This document shows, one piece after another, positions 17,100 through 25,183 of a stretch of DNA of 64,000 bases. Source of the stretch: Phycicoccus duodecadis. GTDB taxonomy: Bacteria; Actinomycetota; Actinomycetes; Actinomycetales; Dermatophilaceae. The notes under the pieces are model-generated. The model was not told where the DNA came from, did not search any database, and saw only the letters and a program-made list of their open reading frames with translations. The stretch is from NCBI RefSeq assembly GCF_002846495.1, contig NZ_PJNE01000001.1, positions 2,480,001 through 2,544,000 of the forward strand. Reading direction: 5' to 3'. Position numbers and translations under genes: made by a program. The first letter of the stretch is position 1. Each line of letters begins with the position of its first letter.

Positions 17100-19748
17100 T
17101 CAGGGGGTGGAGGACTCCGGCTTCAGGGTCAGCACCTGGGGGTCGGTGGCCTCGACCGCCGCGCGGGTGAAGGGCCACGCGCGCTGGGTCCCGTCGACCC
17201 AGTCCTGGATCTGGTCGGCGTAGTGGTCGTCGGCCGCGTGCCCGCTGACCCCGGTCTGGTTGATCCAGGTCGAGCGGTCGAGGTTCGACAGGTCCACGAC
17301 CATCCGCATCGACGGCGCGGCCGTCACCTCGTAGCCCTCGCTCGCGTTCCAGGCGTTGGCGTTCACGATCGCCGACCCGCCGGGCATGTCGTACGGCCCC
17401 TCGTTGAACAGCCAGCGCACCGGGGCCGGCACGTCCTCGCCGCCCAGCACCTTGTGCTCGAGGGTGGCGCGGTGCAGCTTGCCCCAGTCCCAGCCGCGCG
17501 GGTCCTTGCCCAGCTCGCGGGTCAGCTCGAGGCGGGCCTGCACCAGCGCCTGGCGCAGGATCTCGTCCTTGCCCTCGGTGACGTTGGGCGTGAGCTTGTT
17601 GTCCCACCAGGCGCTCTCGGGGTCGGCCAGCAGCGCCTGCACCGCCGCCCGCCAGCGCGGGCCGCCGTCGGCCTTGAGCCCGGCCGGCAGCTCGTCGTCG
17701 AAGAGCAGCTCGCAGAGGTTGCGCCACACCGCGTTGTAGTACGCGGCCGCCGCCGACGACTCCGAGTCGGCTGCCGGGGTCGTGCGGTCCCAGCCGCGCA
17801 GCAGGCCGCGCGCCTCCTCGGTGAAGTCGAGCAGGTCCTTCGACTGGGGCTCGGACTCGGGCGCCACCAGCGGTACCCCCAGCAACGCCGGCACCAGCGA
17901 CTGCGCGAACAGGTCGGCGTCGTCCATCTGCACCGAGGCCATGTCGACAGGCGTGGCCTTGTCGAGGGTCGCCAGTCGCTGGCCGATGCGGGTCGAGCGC
18001 CACCCGGCGTCCCACTCGGTGGTGAGGAACGGCGAGCCGCCGGCCACGACCGCCTGGTTCGCCGTGACGATCATCCCGTCCTGGGGGTCGAGCGTCCACG
18101 GGAGGTCGGCCTGGTCGACGAAGCCCTGCCAGTCGTAGCTCGAGTCCCAGCCCGGTGCCGGCCAGTAGCCGGGCGGGCTCTTGGGGATGGCCGCGCGGCG
18201 CACCGGCACCTGCCCGGGCGCCTGGTAGCCGATGTGGCCGGCCGTGTCGGCGTACACCAGGTTCTGCGCGGGCACCGCGAACGAGCGTGCGGCCTTGCGG
18301 AACTCGGTGAAGTCCTGCGCCAGGTCCAGCTGGAGGATCGCGTCGGCCGTGCGCCCCGGGAGCAGCCCGGTCCAGGCCAGCGAGACGGCGTAGCTCTGCG
18401 CCTCGTCGCCCTCGAGGGTCGTCGGCGCCCGCGCCCCGGCCTCCCGGGCGTTCTGCACGACGTCGGACATCACCGGACCGTGCACCGTCGAGCGCACCGT
18501 GATGGTCTGGTCGGCACCGCCGGCGATCTTGATGGTCTCCTGCCGCGTCGTCAGCGGCTTCCACGCACCGTCGCGCTGGTAGGTGTCGCCGACCACCCGC
18601 TCGAGGTAGAAGTCCGAGACGTCGGGCCCGAGGTTGGTGAAGCCCCAGGCGATCTTGTCGTTGTGCCCGATGATCACGCCCGGTACCCCCGCGAACGAGA
18701 AGCCCGAGACGTCGAGCGGGCACTGGGCGCTGACGGTGCGGCAGTGCAGGCTGTTCTGGATCCAGATGCCCGGCTGCCCGATGCCCAGGTGCGGGTCGTT
18801 GGCGAGCAGCGGCTTGCCCGAGGCGGTCCGCGACCCGGCGATGACCCACGAGTTCGAGCCGATGCCCTCGCCGCGGCCCACCAGCTGCGGCACCATCCGC
18901 AGCGCCGCGTCGACCGCGGCGTAGGCGCGCCGCGCGCCGGGCGTGGTCGTCCCCGCCACCACGCGCCGGGCGGCCGGCGCCGCCACGGCGGAGGCCAGGG
19001 CCGAGGGCAGGGCCGAGCCGGCGGCCGCACGGCCGGGCTGCCACTCGTCGGCCGAGAGGATGGGCGGGTGCTGGTCGGCCTGGTACGCCGGGTAGATCTG
19101 GGAGATCTGGGCCGGGGTGAGCCGGCCGCTCAGCTGGGCCCGGGCCAGCTCGTCGGTGTAGTCGCCGCGCAGGTCCCACGCCATCGCCTTGAGCCACGCC
19201 AGGCTGTCGACCGGTGACCACTCCTCGATCTCGCCGAGGGGCAGCTGCAGCCCCAGGACGCTGTACTCGAGGCTGACCTCGCTCGGCGAGCGGCCGCGCA
19301 GGTAGCGGTTCACCCCGTCGGCGTAGGCCTGCAGCACCTGCCGGGTCTCGGGCTCGAGGGTCGGCAGCTCCTCCTCGGCGACCCGGCGCCAGCCCATCGT
19401 GCGGATCACCTTGTCGGTGTCGAGGCCGGCGCTCCCGACGAGCTCGGACAGCCGCCCGGCCGTGATGTGGCGGCGCAGGTCCATCTCGAAGAACCGCTCC
19501 TGGGCGTGCACGTACCCCTGAGCGCGAGCGAGGTCGGTGACGCTGTCGCCGTAGAGGTGGGGGATGCCGCTCCCGTCGCGCATCACCGTGACGTCGGCGC
19601 CCAGGCCGGGCAGCGTGGCCTGGCCCGAGCGGTTGGGCAGCGACTCGCGCACGGTGGACACGACGATGACCGCCCCCACCAGGGCGACGACGAGGACCAC
19701 GGCGAGAGCCCCCAGCAGGAGACGACGGACCACGACGAGGCGACTCAC
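17100..19748 (-). CDS. Penicillin acylase family protein (Ntn hydrolase)
   Basis: An 882-residue extracytoplasmic amidase. Residues ~8-32 are a signal anchor. The precursor has the family start (VTVMRDGSGIPHLYGDSVTD), QGYVHAQERFFEMDLRRHIT and GRLSELVG. The autoprocessing site is RGEGIGSNSWVIAGSRTASG, where Ser298 would become the N-terminal nucleophile of the beta subunit. LLANDPHLG, WGFTNLGPDVSDFYLE and the C-terminal region complete the fold. Such enzymes hydrolyse amides ranging from penicillin side chains to acyl-homoserine lactones; the substrate here cannot be told. The GTG 19748 start is confirmed by a TAGTCT box six bases upstream. Divergent from the antiporter gene. Confidence 0.9.
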   Translation of the reverse strand: MSRLVVVRRLLLGALAVVLVVALVGAVIVVSTVRESLPNRSGQATLPGLGADVTVMRDGSGIPHLYGDSVTDLARAQGYVHAQERFFEMDLRRHITAGRLSELVGSAGLDTDKVIRTMGWRRVAEEELPTLEPETRQVLQAYADGVNRYLRGRSPSEVSLEYSVLGLQLPLGEIEEWSPVDSLAWLKAMAWDLRGDYTDELARAQLSGRLTPAQISQIYPAYQADQHPPILSADEWQPGRAAAGSALPSALASAVAAPAARRVVAGTTTPGARRAYAAVDAALRMVPQLVGRGEGIGSNSWVIAGSRTASGKPLLANDPHLGIGQPGIWIQNSLHCRTVSAQCPLDVSGFSFAGVPGVIIGHNDKIAWGFTNLGPDVSDFYLERVVGDTYQRDGAWKPLTTRQETIKIAGGADQTITVRSTVHGPVMSDVVQNAREAGARAPTTLEGDEAQSYAVSLAWTGLLPGRTADAILQLDLAQDFTEFRKAARSFAVPAQNLVYADTAGHIGYQAPGQVPVRRAAIPKSPPGYWPAPGWDSSYDWQGFVDQADLPWTLDPQDGMIVTANQAVVAGGSPFLTTEWDAGWRSTRIGQRLATLDKATPVDMASVQMDDADLFAQSLVPALLGVPLVAPESEPQSKDLLDFTEEARGLLRGWDRTTPAADSESSAAAAYYNAVWRNLCELLFDDELPAGLKADGGPRWRAAVQALLADPESAWWDNKLTPNVTEGKDEILRQALVQARLELTRELGKDPRGWDWGKLHRATLEHKVLGGEDVPAPVRWLFNEGPYDMPGGSAIVNANAWNASEGYEVTAAPSMRMVVDLSNLDRSTWINQTGVSGHAADDHYADQIQDWVDGTQRAWPFTRAAVEATDPQVLTLKPESSTP

Positions 19749-19760
19749 CCTGCGAGACTA
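19749..19760 (-). promoter_or_regulatory. -10 box of a leaderless promoter (penicillin acylase gene)
   Basis: TAGTCT on the minus strand (19760-19755), then six bases, then GTG 19748. Confidence 0.5.
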
Positions 19761-19794
19761 GGTCACCACCCCCGACGACACGAGGACGGTCCTG

Positions 19795-21372
19795 GTGACA
19801 CTCCCCTGGGCGCTTGCCGGCTCCGCCGGGGTGCCCGGTACGGACGGAGCGCCGGGTGCGGGGGGCGCCTCGGGGCCCTTCACCGCCGACGACCTGTCCC
19901 TGGCGCTCCTCGTCGGCAGCGTGGTCCTGGTCGTCGCGGTGGCGGCCGTGCGGCTCTCGGTCCGCTCGGGCCTGCCGTCGCTGCTGATCTACCTCGGCAT
20001 CGGCCTCGCCCTCGGCGAGAGCGGCCTCGGCATCCGGTACGACTCCCAGGAGCTCACCCAGGTCCTGGGTTACGCCGCGCTCGTCCTCATCCTGGTCGAG
20101 GGCGGCATCAGCACGCAGTGGGCCGGCATCCGGCGCTCCGTCGCGCCCGCGGCCGTGCTGGCCACCGTGGGGGTGGCCGTCAGCGTCGTCGTGGTCGCCG
20201 TCGTCGCGAGGCTGGTGCTCGGCTGGTCGTGGGAGGTCTCGCTCCTCATCGGCGCGGTCGTGGCCAGCACGGATGCCGCCGCCGTGTTCTCGGTGCTGCG
20301 CCGGGTGCCGCTGCCACGCCGCATCTCGGGGATGCTCGAGGCCGAGTCCGGCTTCAACGACGCCCCCACGGTCCTGCTGGTCACCGCCCTGGCCTCGCAG
20401 CTGGCACCCGACGGAGAGGGCGAGCCCTGGTGGCAGGTGGGGATCGTCGCGGGGCTCGAGCTCGCCGGTGGGGCCCTGGTCGGGCTGGCCGTCGGGTGGC
20501 TGGGGGCGCGGCTGCTCCGGGCGGTCGCGACCACCTCGTCGGCCCTGTTCGCCATCGGGGTCCTCTCGATGGCCGTGCTGGCCTACGGAGCGGCCGACCT
20601 GCTGCACACCTCGGGGTTCATCGCCTGCTACCTCGCGGCGCTGGTGCTGGGCAACGTCTCGCTCCCCCATCGGCCGTCGGTGATGGGGTTCGCGACGGCC
20701 ATCGGCTGGCTGGCGCAGATCGGCCTGTTCGTGCTGCTCGGGCTGCTGGCGTCCCCGTCGGGGTTCGCCGCGCAGCTCGTCCCGGCCCTGGTGGTGGGGG
20801 CCGCCGTGCTGCTGCTGGGCCGCCCGCTGTCGGTCATCGCCTCGTGCACGCCCTTCCGCATCCCCTGGCGCACCCAGGCGTTCCTGTCGTGGGCCGGGCT
20901 GCGGGGCGCGGTGCCGATCGTCCTGGCCACCGTCCCGGTCACCGCCGGGACGCCGGGCGTGGAGTGGATGTTCGACCTCGTGTTCGTCCTCGTCGTCGTG
21001 TTCACCCTCATCCAGGCCCCGACCCTGCCGTGGGTGGCCCGGGCGCTGAAGGTCGACGCCGCCCACCACCGGGTCGACCTCGCGGTCGAGGCCACACCCT
21101 TGACCGAGCTCGGCGCCGAGCTGCTCGAGATCGACATCGGGGCCGCGTCGCGGCTGGCCGGGGTGCGGGTCTTCGAGCTGCGCCTGCCGCGCGGGGCGAA
21201 CGTGGCGCTGGTCGTGCGCGGCGGCGGCTCGTTCGTCCCCCGCGACGTCGACGTGCTGCGCCACGGTGACCAGCTGCTGGTGGTGGCGCCCTCGGCGGTG
21301 CGTCCCGCGGTCGAGCGCCGGCTCTACCAGGTGAGCCGCGGCGGCCGCCTCGCCGAGTGGACCGCCGACTGA
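19795..21372 (+). CDS. Potassium/proton antiporter (CPA1 family, TrkA-C domain)
   Basis: A 525-residue cation/H+ antiporter related to NhaP2/CvrA. About twelve membrane helices span residues ~35-420. They contain the family core VASTDAAAVFSVLRRVPLPR running into GMLEAESGFNDAPTVLLVTA, plus SWAGLRGAVPIVLATVPVTA, which carry the acidic and polar transport residues. A soluble RCK-C/TrkA-C domain at ~435-515 (LEIDIGAASRLAGVRVFELR; VPRDVDVLRHGDQLLVVAP) probably binds nucleotide or ions. The GTG start has only a weak purine-rich ribosome binding site. K+ rather than Na+ is inferred from the TrkA-C domain. Confidence 0.9.
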   Translation: MTLPWALAGSAGVPGTDGAPGAGGASGPFTADDLSLALLVGSVVLVVAVAAVRLSVRSGLPSLLIYLGIGLALGESGLGIRYDSQELTQVLGYAALVLILVEGGISTQWAGIRRSVAPAAVLATVGVAVSVVVVAVVARLVLGWSWEVSLLIGAVVASTDAAAVFSVLRRVPLPRRISGMLEAESGFNDAPTVLLVTALASQLAPDGEGEPWWQVGIVAGLELAGGALVGLAVGWLGARLLRAVATTSSALFAIGVLSMAVLAYGAADLLHTSGFIACYLAALVLGNVSLPHRPSVMGFATAIGWLAQIGLFVLLGLLASPSGFAAQLVPALVVGAAVLLLGRPLSVIASCTPFRIPWRTQAFLSWAGLRGAVPIVLATVPVTAGTPGVEWMFDLVFVLVVVFTLIQAPTLPWVARALKVDAAHHRVDLAVEATPLTELGAELLEIDIGAASRLAGVRVFELRLPRGANVALVVRGGGSFVPRDVDVLRHGDQLLVVAPSAVRPAVERRLYQVSRGGRLAEWTAD

Positions 21373-21395
21373 CCCCGGGGCCGCCGCCCCCGCCA

Positions 21396-21423
21396 CCCTG
21401 AGCGACCCCGGGGCGGCTCAGGG
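21396..21423 (+). terminator. Hairpin terminator after the antiporter gene
   Basis: Near-perfect palindrome: CCCTGAGC, then a self-complementary CCCCGGGG core, then GCTCAGGG. It lies 23 bases past the antiporter stop and before the ABC genes. Confidence 0.6.
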
Positions 21424-21480
21424 TCGCCTCAGGCCCGACCCTCATGGCGCCCGCACCCGGGCGACGGCAGGCTCGCCGAC

Positions 21481-22380
21481 ATGATCACCGTCGACCACCT
21501 CACGAAGCGCTACGGCTCCTTCACCGCCCTCGACGACGTGTCCTTCGAGGCACGCGCCGGGCGGGTCACCGGGTTCCTCGGGCCCAACGGAGCCGGGAAG
21601 ACGACCGCCATGCGCGTCGTCGCCGGGCTCACCCCCGCCTCCGCCGGCCGCGCCACCGTGCTCGGCCGCCCCTACGCCACCCTCCCCAACCCCGGCCGCC
21701 ACGTCGGGCTCCTGCTCGACGCCTCGGCCCAGCACGCCGGCCGCACCGGCCGCGAGGTGCTGACCCTCGGGGCCATCCTCACCGGCGTCGACCGCCGCCG
21801 GGTCGACGACCTGCTCGACCTCGTCGGGCTCACCGAGAAGGAGGCGGGGCGCCGCGTCCGCAACTACTCCCTGGGGATGCGCCAGCGCCTCGGCATCGCG
21901 CACGCCCTGCTGGGCGACCCGGAGGTGCTGGTGCTCGACGAGCCCGCCAACGGGCTGGACCCCGCGGGCATCCGCTGGATGCGCGGGCTGCTGCGCGGCT
22001 TCGCCGAGCGCGGTGGCACCGTGCTGCTGAGCTCGCACCTGCTCGGCGAGATCGAGCGCGTGGCCGACGACATCATCGTCATCGGCCACGGCCGCATCGT
22101 GGCGTCCGGCACCACCGGCGAGCTGCTGTCGGGCTCGGGCACGGTGGTCCGCTCCGGCGACGACACCGCCCTTGCGGCCGCGCTCACCGCCCGGTCGGTG
22201 GCGGTGACGCCGACCGCCACCGGCGGCCTCCTCGTCGAGGCCGAGCCGGCCGAGGTGGGGCGGTGGGCCCTCGCCGCGGGGGTCGCCCTGCTCGAGCTGC
22301 GCTCGGGTGACGAGCGCGGGCTCGAGGAGATGTTTCTCGACCTCACGGCCGCTTCGGCCCGCGAGGAGGTGGCGGCATGA
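21481..22380 (+). CDS. ABC transporter ATP-binding protein (BcrA-like)
   Basis: A 299-residue ATPase of the drug/bacitracin-type ABC-2 exporters. Walker A is GPNGAGKTTAMR (~34-45). The signature is NYSLGMRQRLGIAHALLG, and Walker B is VLVLDEPANGLDPAG followed by LLSSHLLGEIERVADDIIVI. The ~75-residue C-terminal extension (SGTTGELL... to the end) is typical of this subclass. It overlaps the permease gene by ATGA, so the two are translationally coupled. Substrate unknown. Confidence 0.93.
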   Translation: MITVDHLTKRYGSFTALDDVSFEARAGRVTGFLGPNGAGKTTAMRVVAGLTPASAGRATVLGRPYATLPNPGRHVGLLLDASAQHAGRTGREVLTLGAILTGVDRRRVDDLLDLVGLTEKEAGRRVRNYSLGMRQRLGIAHALLGDPEVLVLDEPANGLDPAGIRWMRGLLRGFAERGGTVLLSSHLLGEIERVADDIIVIGHGRIVASGTTGELLSGSGTVVRSGDDTALAAALTARSVAVTPTATGGLLVEAEPAEVGRWALAAGVALLELRSGDERGLEEMFLDLTAASAREEVAA

Positions 22381-23219
22381 CCGCCACGACGGTGAGCCCC
22401 CCCGGCGCCTCTCGCCGGGCGGGGCCGACCCCCTCCCCCGCGCACGACGGCCTGCCGGCCCCGCTCCCCGGGCCGCGCCCGACCTCGGGCATCCCGTTCG
22501 CTCGCCTGGTGCGGGTCGAGCTGCGCAAGATGCTCGACACCCGGGCCGGGCGCTGGCTGCTCATCGGCATCGGCGTGGTCATCGCCGGGGCCCTGACCAT
22601 CCTGTTCGTGCAGGACGGCGGCGAGCATCCGTTCGGCGACTACCTCCAGGCCACGACGATGCCCATGGCGGTCCTGCTGCCGGTGGTCGGCATCCTGGCC
22701 ATCACCTCCGAGTGGTCGCAACGGACCGCGCTGGTGACCTTCACCCTGGAGGCCCGGCGGGTGCGGGTGGCGTCGGCCAAGGTGGTCGCGGCCCTGCTCG
22801 TGGGCGTCTGCGCCGTCGCCACCTCGTTCGTCCTCGCCACCGCGGCCCACGCCGCCGCCATCGCGTTCCGCGGGGCCACCGGCGACTGGACGACGCCGGG
22901 GACCGCCTTCCTCGGGGCCGGCGGGTACGTGCTGCTGGGGCTGCTCCAGGGCGTCGGCTTCGGCATGCTGCTGCGCAACACCCCCGCCGCCGTGGTGGCC
23001 TACTTCGTCCTGCCCACCGCGTGGAGCGTGGTCGGCTCGCTGGTGTCGCAGGTGCGCACGGCCGCCGAGTGGCTCGACCTCAACCGCACCATGGAGCCGC
23101 TGTTCACCGGGTCCCTCACGGGTGAGGAGTGGGCCCGCCTGGGGACCTCGGTGAGCCTCTGGGTGCTGCTGCCGCTGGCGGCCGGGATGTGGTGGATCAC
23201 CCGGGCCGAGGTGAAGTAG
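22377..23219 (+). CDS. ABC-2 type membrane permease
   Basis: A 280-residue integral membrane subunit. A Pro-rich cytoplasmic start of ~40 residues leads to FARLVRVELRKMLDTRAGRW, the amphipathic start of ABC-2 permeases. Six predicted helices follow, with TSEWSQRTALVTFTLEARRV between helices 2 and 3 and a helix-breaking GFGMLLRNTPAAVVAYFVLP segment. It starts inside the ATPase stop codon and forms the exporter with it. A hairpin follows 25 bases after the stop. Confidence 0.9.
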   Translation: MTATTVSPPGASRRAGPTPSPAHDGLPAPLPGPRPTSGIPFARLVRVELRKMLDTRAGRWLLIGIGVVIAGALTILFVQDGGEHPFGDYLQATTMPMAVLLPVVGILAITSEWSQRTALVTFTLEARRVRVASAKVVAALLVGVCAVATSFVLATAAHAAAIAFRGATGDWTTPGTAFLGAGGYVLLGLLQGVGFGMLLRNTPAAVVAYFVLPTAWSVVGSLVSQVRTAAEWLDLNRTMEPLFTGSLTGEEWARLGTSVSLWVLLPLAAGMWWITRAEVK

Positions 23220-23244
23220 CCCCGCCCGCCCCGGGAACACGGCT

Positions 23245-23272
23245 CGGCCCCCAGCGCTTATCCTGGGGGCCG
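23245..23272 (+). terminator. Hairpin terminator after the ABC exporter
   Basis: A perfect 10-bp stem (CGGCCCCCAG / CTGGGGGCCG) with loop CGCTTATC. It also contains a TATCCT that could be the -10 box of the fmdB-like gene. Confidence 0.6.
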
Positions 23273-23346
23273 ACCGCGCCGCCGCGAGTCCCTTCCCACC
23301 CGGAGGGGACCGGCGGCGCCCCGCCGTCCGTCCGAGGAGGACCACC

Positions 23347-23739
23347 GTGCCCACGTACGCCTACGCGTGCACCGAGTGCGACCACCGTTTCGAGGTCGTC
23401 CAGAGCTTCAGCGACGACTCCCTCACCGTCTGCCCCGAGTGCGGGGGCAAGCTGCGCAAGGTCTTCAACGCCGTCGGCATCGTCTTCAAGGGCGGCGGCT
23501 TCTACCGCACCGACTCGCGGGCGGGGTCCGGGTCGGGCTCGGTCGCCGGCGGGGGCAGCGGGGCGGGGTCGTCCGACTCCGGGGCGTCCGCCGCGAAGGG
23601 CTCCTCCTCCGACGGGAAGTCCTCCGACAAGGGCTCGAACAGCTCGGCCGGCTCCTCGTCGTCGGGCTCGAACGGCTCCTCGGCAGCGTCGTCCACAGGG
23701 GCGTCCTCGTCGGGGTCGTCGTCCACAACCTCGTCCTGA
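23347..23739 (+). CDS. FmdB family zinc-ribbon protein
   Basis: A 130-residue protein. Residues 1-60 form a FmdB/CxxC_CxxC_SSSS zinc ribbon: Cys8-x2-Cys11 and Cys29-x2-Cys32 in MPTYAYACTECDHRF and LTVCPECGGKL, followed by FKGGGFYRTD. The rest is a Ser/Gly-rich low-complexity tail. GTG 23347 is preceded by GAGGAGG. The zinc ribbon is known from regulators of formamidase and amidase genes in other bacteria, but in actinobacteria the function is undefined. It lies upstream of a SAF protein and MscL, a recurrent actinobacterial order. Confidence 0.9.
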   Translation: MPTYAYACTECDHRFEVVQSFSDDSLTVCPECGGKLRKVFNAVGIVFKGGGFYRTDSRAGSGSGSVAGGGSGAGSSDSGASAAKGSSSDGKSSDKGSNSSAGSSSSGSNGSSAASSTGASSSGSSSTTSS

Positions 23740-23765
23740 GGCTCGGCGGCCGCTCGCCGGCTGCC

Positions 23766-23777
23766 TAGCGTCGGGTG
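23766..23777 (+). promoter_or_regulatory. -10 box of a leaderless promoter (SAF gene)
   Basis: TAGCGT at 23766-23771, then six bases, then ATG 23778; this favours ATG 23778 over GTG 23775. Confidence 0.5.
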
Positions 23778-24446
23778 ATGGTCCCCCTGGCGCGTCCCTT
23801 CCCCGGCCTCACCGGGCGGGGCCGGCGTGCCCGCTGGCGCCGCGGGGTGCTCCGGCGCGTGCTGGCCGCCCTCTGCGCGGCGGGGGCCGTCGCGCTGGGG
23901 GTGCGCGAGCTCCGGCCACCCCCGCCGCCCTCGGTCGGGGTCGTGGTCGCCGCGCGCTCCGTCCCGGCCGGGGCGGTGCTGAGCCCGGCCGACCTCGCGC
24001 TCGTGCCCGTGGCGCTCGACGCCCGCCAGCCCGGTGCCGTGCTCGACCCCGCGTCGGCGGTGGGGCGACGCCTGGCAGCCCCGCTGGCCGCCGGCGAAGC
24101 CGTCACCCTGACCCGGCTGGTGCCGCGCCGGGCCGGCGAAGGGCTTCCGCCCGGGGCGGTGGCCCTGCACGTCCTGCTGGCCGACCCGGCCGCCGCCGAC
24201 CTGCTGTCGGCCGGCCGGCGGGTGGCGGTCTACAACACCGCAGGCGGCGTGGCACTCGCGCACGACGCCACCGTGCTCTCGGTCGACCCCGCTGCCGCGT
24301 CGCGCGGGTCGGTCCTGTCCGACACGTCGGCCGGGCCCCGGGGGGTGGTGCTCGCCCTCGAATCCGCCGGCGCCGACCGTGTCCTGGCAGGTCATGGCGG
24401 TCTCGACGGTGGCCCTCCGGTCGTCGCCCTCGTCCTGCTGGGGTGA
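23778..24446 (+). CDS. SAF-domain protein (CpaB/RcpC-like)
   Basis: A 222-residue protein with an Arg-rich start and one membrane helix at ~25-45. A SAF domain follows (VGVVVAARSVPAGAVLSPAD and LVPVALDARQPG). The second half resembles the RcpC/CpaB C-terminal region (LHVLLADPAAADLLSAGRRV). CpaB proteins belong to Flp/Tad pilus assembly, but no other pilus gene is in the window. The actinobacterial FmdB-SAF-MscL arrangement is frequent, so a pilus role is doubtful. One probable anchor and an extracytoplasmic SAF domain is all the sequence supports. Confidence 0.8.
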   Translation: MVPLARPFPGLTGRGRRARWRRGVLRRVLAALCAAGAVALGVRELRPPPPPSVGVVVAARSVPAGAVLSPADLALVPVALDARQPGAVLDPASAVGRRLAAPLAAGEAVTLTRLVPRRAGEGLPPGAVALHVLLADPAAADLLSAGRRVAVYNTAGGVALAHDATVLSVDPAAASRGSVLSDTSAGPRGVVLALESAGADRVLAGHGGLDGGPPVVALVLLG

Positions 24447-24539
24447 GCGCGCGGCTCACCGGCGGCGCTGCGGATGACGCGGGGCAGCCGCACCTCTACC
24501 CTGTGGAGTCGTCCCGCCCTCCGTCCAAAGGATCGACCC

Positions 24540-24908
24540 ATGCAGGGATTCAGAAACTTCGTCATGCGCGGCAACCTCGTCGAGCTCGCCGTCGCGTTCG
24601 TCATCGGCGCCGCGTTCGCCACGGTCGTCACCGCCTTCACCAAGATGTTCATGGACGTCCTGGGCAAGCTCGGTGGTACGCCCAACTTCTCCGACTACAA
24701 GCCGGGCGGGGTGTCGGTGGGGGCCTTCCTCACCGCGCTGATCTCGTTCCTCATCGTGGCGTTCGTCATCTACTTCTTCGTCGTCAAGCCGTACGAGACG
24801 GCCAAGGAGCGCTTCTTCCCGAAGGAGCCGGACGCCGAGACCATTGACCCCAACACCGAGCTCCTCAAGGAGATCCGCGACGAGCTGCGCGCCGGCCGCG
24901 GCGTCTGA
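24540..24908 (+). CDS. mscL: Large-conductance mechanosensitive channel MscL
   Basis: A 122-residue MscL. The N-terminal amphipathic MQGFRNFVMRGNLVELAVAF is followed by FVIGAAFATVVTAFTKMF (TM1 with the gate). A periplasmic loop, TM2 (FLTALISFLIVAFVIYFFVV) and a cytoplasmic helix ending in a charged EIRDELRAG complete it. It forms a homopentameric pore that opens at high membrane tension to release osmolytes. The start is set by AAAGGAT seven bases upstream. A strong bidirectional terminator follows. Confidence 0.96.
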   Translation: MQGFRNFVMRGNLVELAVAFVIGAAFATVVTAFTKMFMDVLGKLGGTPNFSDYKPGGVSVGAFLTALISFLIVAFVIYFFVVKPYETAKERFFPKEPDAETIDPNTELLKEIRDELRAGRGV

Positions 24909-24926
24909 CGCCGCGCCTGAGCGCAC

Positions 24927-24956
24927 CGGGCGGCACCCCCCACGGGGTGCCGCCCG
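24927..24956. terminator. Bidirectional hairpin terminator
   Basis: A perfect 13-bp stem (CGGGCGGCACCCC / GGGGTGCCGCCCG) with a 4-nt loop lies between mscL and the converging helicase operon. Confidence 0.75.
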
Positions 24957-24964
24957 TTCGCGTC

Positions 24965-25183
24965 TCAGTCCCAGTGCGGCGGCCGCTGCTCGCGGAACCA
25001 GCGGGACCGGGCGTCCTCGTCGGCGGGGGGCGCCTCGCGAGGCGTGGCCACGTCGGGGCTGTCATCGGTCCGCGGGTTGGTCGCGGCGCGCCGGGCCCGG
25101 CGCGGACGTCGCCGCGGCCTCGGCGCCTCCGACCCGTCGGGCCGGTCCGCGCCGAAGGGCTCGCCGGGTGGGGCGTCAGCCAC
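24965..25183 (-). CDS. Small Arg/Pro-rich protein ending in WFREQRPPHWD
   Basis: A 72-residue soluble protein, mostly disordered: an acidic Pro-rich start, a very basic middle (RPRRRPRRARRAA), and a C-terminal helix ending SRWFREQRPPHWD. Its GTG 25183 overlaps the helicase stop by eight bases (GTGGCTGA), so it is translated with it. From memory, short proteins ending in a similar W-x-x-E-Q-R-P-P-H-W motif accompany this helicase type in other actinobacteria, which argues that it is a real gene. No function is known; a partner or nucleic-acid-binding role for the helicase is a guess. Confidence 0.65.
   Translation of the reverse strand: MADAPPGEPFGADRPDGSEAPRPRRRPRRARRAATNPRTDDSPDVATPREAPPADEDARSRWFREQRPPHWD

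Noticed and set aside
16465..21396. A 1643-codon minus-strand open frame
   Set aside because: It runs antisense to the antiporter and out of frame with the penicillin acylase and folate ligase genes; all three have clear motifs in their own frames.
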